In this document: piece by piece, positions 1 to 6,697 of the stretch | How positions within the stretch are numbered: the stretch's first letter is position 1 | Layout of the letters: every line of letters begins with the position of its first letter | DNA from: an uncultured Collinsella sp. | GTDB lineage: Bacteria; Actinomycetota; Coriobacteriia; Coriobacteriales; Coriobacteriaceae | DNA: 21,672 bases | Direction: 5' to 3' | NCBI GenBank assembly: GCA_902470925.1 | Contig: CABRIF010000030.1 | Coordinates: 1 to 21,672 of the forward strand | Made by a program: the position numbers and the translations under genes | The notes under the pieces: model-generated | The model's input: the letters and a program-made list of their open reading frames with translations, nothing else | Told to the model about the DNA's origin: nothing | Databases searched by the model: none

Positions 1-46
1 AGATTCCTCTACGTCTCGTGGGCTCGGAGATGTGTATAAGAGACAG
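1..46. other. Illumina Nextera adapter and i7 index (sequencing artefact)
   Basis: Bases 13-46 match the 34-base Nextera read-2 transposase adapter, ending in the mosaic-end core AGATGTGTATAAGAGACAG (28-46). Bases 5-12 (TCCTCTAC) match the N712 i7 index as written in the adapter, and bases 1-4 (AGAT) match the end of the P7 oligo. This is library DNA left at a contig end. It opens a false N-terminal extension (MGSEMCIRDR...) in the frame of the next gene and gives the peptide VSYTHLRAHET on the other strand. Confidence 0.97.
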
Positions 47-83
47 ATACTGGGGTGCACGCATTTCCACGACGGGAGTCTCC

Positions 84-2777
84 ATGACAGCACCGCACAC
101 CTCCTCGCCCGAGCGGCTCCGGCCCACCAGCAAGCCTGAACTGCCCGCGTCCGTCGGCAGGCCCGAGCAGTTCGCACCCGCCAGCAAGCCCGAACTGCCC
201 GCGTCCGCCAGCAAGCCCGAACTGTTCGCACCCGCCAGCAAGCCCGAGCGGCTCGCGCCCACCGGCAGGCCCGAGCAGCTTGCGCCCGTCGGCGGGCCGG
301 GACCGCTCGCGCGTCCCGGCGGGCCTGAACTGCTCGCACCCGCCGGCGGGCCGGAGCCGTTCTACGCCGCGCTCGCCGCCGGTGCCGACGCCATCTACTG
401 CGGCATGGGCTCCTTCAACGCCCGCCGCAAGGCCGCCAACTTCACCGACGATACCTTCGCCGAGGCCTGCCGCGCGGCGCATCTGGCCGGCGCGCGCGTC
501 TACGTCACGGTGAACATCGTCATCAAGCAGGCCGAGCTGGAAGACGCCCTCGCGCTCGTCGCCCGCTGCTGGGCGCTCGGCGCCGACGCCTTCATCATCC
601 AGGACTGGGGCCTGTTCTTCGAAATACGCCGCCGCATGCCCGAGATCGAAACGCACATCTCCACCCAGGCAAACATCCACGACACGCGCGCCTGCGCCTG
701 GTGCCGCGCGGCCGGAGCCGACCGCGTGACCCTCTCCCGTGAGCTCTCCATCGCAGAGATCGCGCAGATTCACGAGGCGGTCGACATCGACCTGGAGGTC
801 TTCGCACACGGGGCCATCTGCTTTTGCTACTCCGGCGTCTGCCTGCTGTCGAGCTTCACGAGCCGCGGCCGCTCGGCAAACCGCGGCATGTGCGCCCAAC
901 CGTGTCGGCTTCCCTACGAGCTGGTGGACGAACGCGGTCGCAGCTACACGGGCACCGGCCGGGAGCGGGCGCTGTGCCCGCGCGACACCTGCACGGTCGA
1001 TCTGCTGCCGCAGCTGCTCGACGCCGGCGCGCACGCCCTCAAGCTCGAAGGCCGCATGAAGGCACCCGACTACGTGCACTCCGTCGTGAGCGCCTACCGC
1101 GCGCAGCTCGACGACATCCTGGCCGGTCGCACCACGACGCCCGCGGCGGCCGAGGCGCGCTACCGCCAGCTCAAGCGCTGCTTCAACCGCGATTTCACGC
1201 ACGCCTACCAGCTGGGAACCTCCGGCGACGAGATGATGAGCTACGAGCGCTCCAACAACCGCGGTCAGATCGTGGGCGAGGTGCTGGGCAGCCGTCCGGT
1301 GGGCGGCACGCGCGGACTCAAGCCCGACGACAAACGCCGTCGCGCCGCCTGGTGCCTGCTGCGCCTGGACGAACCCGTGGGCGCCGGCGACCTGCTCGAG
1401 CTGCGCCACGACGATGAGTTCGACCAGTTCCTCACCACGCTCGCGCCGCGCGAGATCGCCGCCGGCGAGACCGTGGAATGCCGTTGCGCCCGTGCCATGC
1501 CGGCCGGCGCGTGCGTGCGCCTCATCCGCAGCCAAGCCGCCCTCGATGCCGCCGACGCCGCGCTCAAGCAGCCGGTTGCGCGGCGTCGCGCGGTCGACGT
1601 TCGCATACGGGCCCAGCTGGGCGAGCCGTTTGCGGTGGAGCTCACCTGTGCGGACGCGCCGGAGCTGCATGCGCGCGCCGAGGGCTTCGCGGTGGAGGCG
1701 GCACGGACGCGGGCCGTGTGCGCCAAGGACCTCATCGAGCACGTGGGCCGCATGGGGTCCTCGCCCTTCGAGGCGACGAGCTTCGAGGTGGAGCTCGATG
1801 AGGGCTGCGGTATGGGCTTCTCGGCCGTGCACCAGGTGCGCGCGGCGGCCTGCCGAGCGCTCGAGCAGGCCATTCTTGCGCCGTATGCGCACCGTGCCGA
1901 CGCGGTACCCGCGGACACGGCTGGCGCAGGCGACACCTCGACCAGCGCCCCCGCCGTGCCGGAGCTCTGCGTGCGCGCCAGCTCGCTCGAGGCGGCCCGG
2001 GCCGCCCGCGAGGCCGGCGTCGATCGCGTCTACATGGACATCGACAACCTGCTCGCCGCCGGGCTCTCCCCTGCAGACGCCGCCCGGCACGCCATCGTCC
2101 CCGTGCTGGACGAGGTGTGCCGCGAAGCGGACCGGGCGCGTCTGGATCCCTGGATCGTTGCCGGCGCACCGGTGGCGGTGGGCACCATCTCGAGCCTGGC
2201 CTGCGCCGCCGAGCGCGGGGCCGCGGCCGAGGTGCGCAGCTGCATCCCGGTGCACAACACCGCCTGCCTGGACGCCCTGGCCGCACGGGGCGCCGCCGGC
2301 TTCTGGCTTTCGCCCGAGCTCACCCTCGATGAGATCGAGCAGATCGCGGCAGGCGGCGGCCATGCCCGCGCCGCCCTGGGGCTCTGCGTGCTGGGCTACC
2401 CCCGTCTGATGACCAGCGAGCACTGCATCCTTCAGGTGGCCGGTGCCTGCATCCACGACTGTGCCCGCTGCAAGCTGCGCGAGCGCGACCTCAAACTCAA
2501 GAACATCGACGGGCGCCTGCTGCCCGTGCGCAGCGACTTGCGCGGGCGCAGCCACCTGTTCGACGGCGTGCTGCTCGACGCCACGCCGCAGATCCCGCAG
2601 CTGCTGCGCGCCGGCGTGGGCCGCCTGCTGGTGGACGGAACCCTCATGGAGCCCGCCGAGCTCGCCCGCATGACGGCCCGCGCCCGCCGCGCCATCGCCG
2701 CCGCGGCGGCGGGCCGCACGCCTGACCGGCGCCTGCCCGGCTCGAGCGCGGGCTGCCTGTTCAACGGGATCGAGTAG
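84..2777 (+). CDS. U32-family protein (RlhA-type, with DUF3656-like middle region), 897 aa
   Basis: A member of the peptidase U32 family. Characterised relatives (RlhA, TrhP, UbiU/V) act in RNA or ubiquinone hydroxylation with an Fe-S cluster rather than as proteases. The start is ATG 84, with GGGAG 5 bases upstream; the frame is open upstream only because adapter DNA was read through. The catalytic region begins near residue 86 (GGPEPFYAALAAGADAIYCG). The family signature EVFAHGAICFCYSGVCLLS is present, followed by NRGMCAQPCR; the cysteines are C246, C248, C253, C270 and C274. A second cysteine group (C781, C789, C793, C796) lies in the C-terminal domain. Residues 7-87 are nine tandem 9-residue repeats, described separately. 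The length and the region after the first domain suit the large RlhA-like subgroup. The next gene, 2 bp downstream, is a pseudouridine synthase, which suggests a shared rRNA/tRNA modification role. The family call is secure; the substrate is not known. Confidence 0.9.
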   Translation: MTAPHTSSPERLRPTSKPELPASVGRPEQFAPASKPELPASASKPELFAPASKPERLAPTGRPEQLAPVGGPGPLARPGGPELLAPAGGPEPFYAALAAGADAIYCGMGSFNARRKAANFTDDTFAEACRAAHLAGARVYVTVNIVIKQAELEDALALVARCWALGADAFIIQDWGLFFEIRRRMPEIETHISTQANIHDTRACAWCRAAGADRVTLSRELSIAEIAQIHEAVDIDLEVFAHGAICFCYSGVCLLSSFTSRGRSANRGMCAQPCRLPYELVDERGRSYTGTGRERALCPRDTCTVDLLPQLLDAGAHALKLEGRMKAPDYVHSVVSAYRAQLDDILAGRTTTPAAAEARYRQLKRCFNRDFTHAYQLGTSGDEMMSYERSNNRGQIVGEVLGSRPVGGTRGLKPDDKRRRAAWCLLRLDEPVGAGDLLELRHDDEFDQFLTTLAPREIAAGETVECRCARAMPAGACVRLIRSQAALDAADAALKQPVARRRAVDVRIRAQLGEPFAVELTCADAPELHARAEGFAVEAARTRAVCAKDLIEHVGRMGSSPFEATSFEVELDEGCGMGFSAVHQVRAAACRALEQAILAPYAHRADAVPADTAGAGDTSTSAPAVPELCVRASSLEAARAAREAGVDRVYMDIDNLLAAGLSPADAARHAIVPVLDEVCREADRARLDPWIVAGAPVAVGTISSLACAAERGAAAEVRSCIPVHNTACLDALAARGAAGFWLSPELTLDEIEQIAAGGGHARAALGLCVLGYPRLMTSEHCILQVAGACIHDCARCKLRERDLKLKNIDGRLLPVRSDLRGRSHLFDGVLLDATPQIPQLLRAGVGRLLVDGTLMEPAELARMTARARRAIAAAAAGRTPDRRLPGSSAGCLFNGIE
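102..344 (+). repeat. Nine tandem 27-bp units encoding 9-residue repeats
   Basis: Units start at 102, 129, 156, 183, 210, 237, 264, 291 and 318 with no indels. The peptides are SSPERLRPT, SKPELPASV, GRPEQFAPA, SKPELPASA, SKPELFAPA, SKPERLAPT, GRPEQLAPV, GGPGPLARP and GGPELLAPA, followed by GGPEPFYAAL of the domain. The unit copies the usual U32 N-terminal strand (PELLAPAGxPE), so the array looks like amplification of the 5' end of the gene itself. Confidence 0.92.
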
Positions 2778-2779
2778 CC

Positions 2780-3541
2780 ATGGCATGGGCATCGACCGCC
2801 GCGGGCACGCCGCGCGTCCTGTACGAGGACGACTGGCTGCTGGCCGCCGACAAGCCGGCGGGCGTCATCGTGCACGGCGACGGCACGGGCGCCCGCACGC
2901 TCACCGACGACGTGCGGGCATACGTTGCCGAACGGCATGGGGACGCAGCCGCACGCGAGCTGCAGGCGCTCCAGCGCCTGGACCGCGACACCACGGGCAT
3001 CGTCCTGTTCTCGCTGAGCAAGCGCACACAGGCCGCCTTCGACCGCCTGATCGCCGCGCGCGCCATCAAGAAGCGCTACCTCGCCATCGTGCGCGGGCGC
3101 GCGCCCGCCGCCAAGACGATGCGGCAGCCCTTGGGCCGCGACCGGCACGACAGCCGCCGCATGCGCGTGAGCCGCACCGGCAAGCCCGCGCACACCGAGG
3201 CCGTGCGCCTGGCCTGCACGCAGGCCCGCGGCGGCTCCTACTCGCTGCTTGCGGTTGACCTGCACACCGGCCGCAAGCACCAGATCCGCGTACACCTGGC
3301 CCACGCGGGCTTCCCCCTCGTGGGCGATACCCTCTACGGCGGCGCCCCGTCCCGCGCCGGGCTCATGCTGCACGCCGCCGAGCTCGCGTTCACGCATCCG
3401 GTCACCGGCGAGCCCGTGCACATCCGCACCCCATGGCCCGCGCGCTTCAACGCGTGGTTCTCCGAGACGCAGGCGAACACCCGGCAAGCGGGCACACGTC
3501 AGACGGCCGGACCCTGCACGGGTCCTAGTCGTACTCGGTGA
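2780..3541 (+). CDS. RluA-family RNA pseudouridine synthase, 253 aa
   Basis: Converts specific uridines of rRNA or tRNA to pseudouridine. The catalytic motif LQRLDRDTTGIVLFS gives D68 as the likely nucleophile. The downstream motif GRKHQIRVHLAHAGFPLVGD followed by TLYGG is the usual RluA substrate-binding region. There is no N-terminal S4 domain; the protein starts almost at the catalytic fold (VLYEDDWLLAADKPAGVIVH). The ATG lies 2 bp after the U32 stop, so the two are probably co-transcribed and translationally linked. The last 25 or so residues (after NAWFSE) are polar, look dispensable, and run 17 bp into the convergent tetR gene. The target nucleotide cannot be assigned from sequence alone. 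Confidence 0.93.
   Translation: MAWASTAAGTPRVLYEDDWLLAADKPAGVIVHGDGTGARTLTDDVRAYVAERHGDAAARELQALQRLDRDTTGIVLFSLSKRTQAAFDRLIAARAIKKRYLAIVRGRAPAAKTMRQPLGRDRHDSRRMRVSRTGKPAHTEAVRLACTQARGGSYSLLAVDLHTGRKHQIRVHLAHAGFPLVGDTLYGGAPSRAGLMLHAAELAFTHPVTGEPVHIRTPWPARFNAWFSETQANTRQAGTRQTAGPCTGPSRTR
3509..3525. terminator. Hairpin at the convergent gene ends
   Basis: GGACCC (3509-3514) and GGGTCC (3520-3525) form a perfect 6-bp stem with loop TGCAC. It sits in the last codons of the pseudouridine synthase and at the stop of tetR, where a bidirectional terminator would be expected. There is no T tract, so function is inferred from position. Confidence 0.4.
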
Positions 3542-4169
3542 CCGTCCCCCTGATCGCCAGGATGAGTTGCTCGTTCAGCTCGGCCATCTCCTCGACGCTC
3601 TCCTTGCAGCCGCGCTCGAGCCACACCCGCGCCATGCCCACCGTGCCGCGGGTGGCGAACTCGCCGCGGTAGCGCAGCGTCGCGATCCGCTGGCGCCGCT
3701 CCTGCTCCTCCAGCTCCGGCAGGCAGTCCTCGAAGACCTCCGTCAACCGGTCCCGCAGGATCTCGAAGGTCGAATCGAACAGCGAGTCGGCCCGTCCCTC
3801 GTCGAAGATCAGGGTGAACACCTCGCGGTTGGTCCGGAAGTACTCGTAGACCATGCGCAGCAGCATGGCGTACTCCCCGCCGCGCAGCTGCTCGGCATAC
3901 GAGGCCACCAGGTTGGAAAGCGTGATCTTGAAGTCGCGTTGCATGCTCTCGGACATGTCGAAGATGTCCTGGAAGTGCACGTAGAACGTCGAGCGGTTCA
4001 CGTCGACCGCGCGCGTGAGCTCCGTCACGCTGATGCTGTTGAGCGGACGGTCCTGCAGCAGCGCGGCGAGCGCGGTGTAGAGCGCCTCGCGGGTCTTGCG
4101 CGACCGGCGATCGAGCTTATCGCGCTCCGGGTTGTGCCACCATTCCGGTGTGTTGATGCGCCTTTCCAT
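3525..4169 (-). CDS. TetR/AcrR-family transcriptional regulator, 214 aa
   Basis: A probable local repressor. The N-terminal helix-turn-helix lies at about residues 46-68 (SISVTELTRAVDVNRSTFYVHF), followed by a helical ligand/dimer domain of about 140 residues without TM segments. The start ATG 4169 has GAGGAGG 7 bases upstream. The gene is divergent from the MMPL transporter, with 181 bp between the starts holding two inverted repeats, so it most likely controls that transporter and the secreted gene behind it, and itself. Its 3' end overlaps the pseudouridine synthase gene by 17 bp on the opposite strand. The ligand is unknown; TetR proteins next to MMPL pumps usually sense hydrophobic compounds or membrane stress. 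Confidence 0.93.
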   Translation of the reverse strand: MERRINTPEWWHNPERDKLDRRSRKTREALYTALAALLQDRPLNSISVTELTRAVDVNRSTFYVHFQDIFDMSESMQRDFKITLSNLVASYAEQLRGGEYAMLLRMVYEYFRTNREVFTLIFDEGRADSLFDSTFEILRDRLTEVFEDCLPELEEQERRQRIATLRYRGEFATRGTVGMARVWLERGCKESVEEMAELNEQLILAIRGTVTEYD

Positions 4170-4252
4170 GCGCCGGCCTCCTCATTTCGTCCACAGGGCC
4201 GCACCCCAGCTTCCGCCCCCGCTGTTGCCTTACCGCCACGCGATGCGCGGCA

Positions 4253-4268
4253 TGTCGATTGTTCGACA
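4253..4268. promoter_or_regulatory. Inverted repeat, possible TetR operator 1
   Basis: TGTCGATTGTTCGACA: 6-bp perfect arms (TGTCGA/TCGACA) around TTGT. It lies 84 bp from the tetR start and 82 bp from the MMPL start, a suitable place for autoregulation. No convincing -35/-10 pair was found around it. Confidence 0.45.
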
Positions 4269-4313
4269 GAAGCACCGCCGACTGTTCATTGAAATCAGGG
4301 ACCAGAAACCAGA

Positions 4314-4337
4314 CACTTGTCTTTCAACGGACAAGTG
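4314..4337. promoter_or_regulatory. Inverted repeat at the MMPL ribosome binding site, probable operator
   Basis: CACTTGTC (4314-4321) and GACAAGTG (4330-4337) are perfect 8-bp arms around an 8-bp centre. The right arm ends at the first base of the Shine-Dalgarno GAGGTGG (4337-4343), 7 bases before the MMPL ATG. A 24-bp dyad is a usual size for a TetR-family operator. It shares TGTC/GACA with the repeat at 4253-4268. Confidence 0.55.
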
Positions 4338-4350
4338 AGGTGGTTATACC

Positions 4351-6465
4351 ATGAAGCAATCCCCTATAGCAAGAACCGATCAGCGCGATCCGCTCGCCCT
4401 GCGGTTCAGCCGGGCGTTCCTGCGGCACCGCAGGCTCGTCATCGCCCTGTTCGCCGTCGCGACCGTCCTCGGCGCGCTCGCCATCCCGTCGGTCAAGGTC
4501 AACTACAGCATGACCGACTACCTGCCGGCCGACTCGCCTTCCACCAAGGCGCTCGACACCATGCAGAACGCGTTCGGCTCCGGCATCCCCAACGTGCGCC
4601 TCTACGCCGAGGGTATCGACCAGGCGGCCGCATCGCAGCTCGCAGCCGACCTGGCCGACCTCACCGGCGTCGACGAGGTCATGTGGCTCGGCACGCAAGT
4701 GGACACCGCCGAGCCGCTCGAGCTGGCCGACGCCGACACGGTGAGCGCCTGGAAAACCGATGACGGCTACCTCTACCAGCTCGTGGTGGATGAGGCTCAG
4801 GGCCAGGCCACCCTCGACGCGGTGCGCGCCTGCGCCGCCGACCACGGTGCGAGCCGCGTCTCGCTGGCCGGCGACCTCGCCAGCACCGTGGCCATGCAGC
4901 AGTCGACTGCCCAAGAGATCCGGCTCATCATGGCGTCCGCGGTGGCGATCGTCGTGGCGATCCTGCTGCTCACTTCCCACTCGTGGTTCGAGCCGGTCGT
5001 CTTCCTCATCCCCATCGGCGTGGCGATCGTGCTCAACATGGGCTCGAACCTCGTCATGGGCGAGATCTCGTTCGTCAGCCAGATCTGCGGCGCGATCCTG
5101 CAGCTCGCGGTCTCCATGGACTACGCCATCGTGTTCCTGCACCGTTTCCGCAACATGCAGCATGAGTTCGCCGATCCCGTCGAGGCCATGGCCCACTGCA
5201 TGCAGCGCAGCTTCTCGATCGAGCTGTCCAGCGCCGGCGTCACGTTCTTCGGCTTTCTGGCCCTCACGGTCATGCGCTTCGGCATCGGCGTGAACCTGGG
5301 CATCGTGCTGGCCAAGGGCATCGCCTTGAGCTTCGTGTCGGTGATCTTCCTCATGCCGTGCCTGATCTTGGCCACGCTGCCGGTGCTCGACCGCTTCGAG
5401 CACCGGTACCTGGTGCCGTCGCTTGAAGGCGTTGCCAACGGCATCCAGCGAGGTGCCGCACCGGTGGCCGTCATCATCGCGCTGATCGCCATCCCCTGCT
5501 ATATCGCCGAGGACCGCACGAGCTTCATCTACGGGTCGGGCGACGCCATCTCGGCCGCCAGCGAGGCCGGGCAGGAGCAGCAGCGCATCGAGGACGCGTT
5601 CGGCGCGGCCGAGACCTGGGTCGTCATGGTGCCCGAGGGGCAATGGTCGCACGAGAACGCCCTGGTGGAGCGCCTGCGCGCGCTGGACCACGTGGACGGC
5701 GTGACGTCGTATGTGACCGTGGCCGGCGCCGCGATGCCCGTCGAGGTGGTACCCGAGGACACGCTGTCGCAGGTCGTGAGCCACGGGTGGTCGCGCATCG
5801 TGGTCACCACCGACGTCGACGGCGAGGGTGAGGACACCTTCGCGCTGGTGGAGACGGTGCGTGACGCCGCCGCGCAGGAGTACGGCGACGACTACCTGCT
5901 CGCGGGCAACGCCGCGTCCATCTACGACCTGCGCGACACCGTGCACCAGGATTCCACCCCGGTGAAGCTGTTCACCATGGCCTCGATCGGCATCGTGCTG
6001 GCGCTCATGTTCCGCAGCATCTCGATTCCGTTCCTGATCCTGGCCGCCATCGAGGTCTCGATCTGGATGAACCTGGCGATTCCGTACTTCACGGGCGACG
6101 CGCTGTCCTACATCGGCTACCTCGTGATCGACTCGGTGCAAACGGGCGCGGCGGTGGACTACGCCATCGTGCTGGCGCGCGAGTATTTCGACCGGCGGCA
6201 ACACGGGGATGCGGCGGGCGCCTCCCGCGACGCCGTGGCCTACGCAGGCGTCCCGATCCTCACGAGCGCCTCGATCCTGGTGCTGGCGGGCCTGTCCATC
6301 CAGCTCATCTCCACGAACCAGATCATCTCGCAGCTGGGCATGCTCATCTTCCGCGGCGCGCTGCTCTCGGGCCTGATGATGTTCCTGTTCCTGCCGTTCC
6401 TGTTCCGCCTGTTCGACCGCGTGGTGCAGAAAACCTCGTTTTGCCTGAAGGTCTGGCGCCCGTAG
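4351..6465 (+). CDS. MMPL/RND-superfamily membrane transporter, 704 aa
   Basis: A proton-driven exporter of the MMPL type, located in the cytoplasmic membrane. It has the duplicated RND layout: TM1 near residues 29-46, a large extracellular loop to about 190, a TM bundle to about 350, then a second TM (about 369-388), a second loop and a final TM bundle ending about 690. Each half carries the conserved Asp-Tyr proton-relay pair: D257-Y258 (SMDYAIVFLHRF) and D603-Y604 (AVDYAIVLAREYF). The start ATG 4351 follows GAGGTGG with 7-base spacing. A divergent TetR gene and a downstream secreted heptad-repeat protein make this a three-gene export module. MMPL proteins often move lipids or hydrophobic peptides, but the cargo here cannot be read from the sequence. 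Confidence 0.94.
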   Translation: MKQSPIARTDQRDPLALRFSRAFLRHRRLVIALFAVATVLGALAIPSVKVNYSMTDYLPADSPSTKALDTMQNAFGSGIPNVRLYAEGIDQAAASQLAADLADLTGVDEVMWLGTQVDTAEPLELADADTVSAWKTDDGYLYQLVVDEAQGQATLDAVRACAADHGASRVSLAGDLASTVAMQQSTAQEIRLIMASAVAIVVAILLLTSHSWFEPVVFLIPIGVAIVLNMGSNLVMGEISFVSQICGAILQLAVSMDYAIVFLHRFRNMQHEFADPVEAMAHCMQRSFSIELSSAGVTFFGFLALTVMRFGIGVNLGIVLAKGIALSFVSVIFLMPCLILATLPVLDRFEHRYLVPSLEGVANGIQRGAAPVAVIIALIAIPCYIAEDRTSFIYGSGDAISAASEAGQEQQRIEDAFGAAETWVVMVPEGQWSHENALVERLRALDHVDGVTSYVTVAGAAMPVEVVPEDTLSQVVSHGWSRIVVTTDVDGEGEDTFALVETVRDAAAQEYGDDYLLAGNAASIYDLRDTVHQDSTPVKLFTMASIGIVLALMFRSISIPFLILAAIEVSIWMNLAIPYFTGDALSYIGYLVIDSVQTGAAVDYAIVLAREYFDRRQHGDAAGASRDAVAYAGVPILTSASILVLAGLSIQLISTNQIISQLGMLIFRGALLSGLMMFLFLPFLFRLFDRVVQKTSFCLKVWRP

Positions 6466-6697
6466 CCGCGCGGCACGTCGGCGGTGCGCACGGCGATCGC
6501 GCCGCGACGGCAACGCGGCGCGGCGACAACGCGATGCGACGCCATACGCACCGCAGCGGCAGCCGGGCCGATGCGCACGGCGTCGAGGCGCTGCCCGCCC
6601 AGCCCGCAGCGGCACGATGTCGCACCTACAGCCGCATGGCGCGGCCGATCGCGCTGCACCCATCCCCATCCATCACCCAACCGATTGGAGTTTCCCC

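Noticed and set aside
18..83. Upstream start of the U32 gene at ATG 18
   Set aside because: Bases 1-46 are adapter; ATG 84 has a proper ribosome binding site.
102..344. CRISPR array or mobile-element repeat
   Set aside because: The 27-bp units are contiguous without spacers, stay in frame and encode copies of the host gene's own motif.
9..2792. Very long - strand open frame (927 codons) opposite the U32 gene
   Set aside because: It is a GC-rich shadow frame: it has no domain motif, ends in adapter-derived residues (VSYTHLRAHET), and lies opposite a clear U32 protein.
4324..6669. 781-codon - strand frame opposite the MMPL gene
   Set aside because: Its composition is His/Arg/Asp-rich without hydrophobic segments or motifs; the + strand frame has the DY proton-relay pairs and the TM pattern of MMPL.
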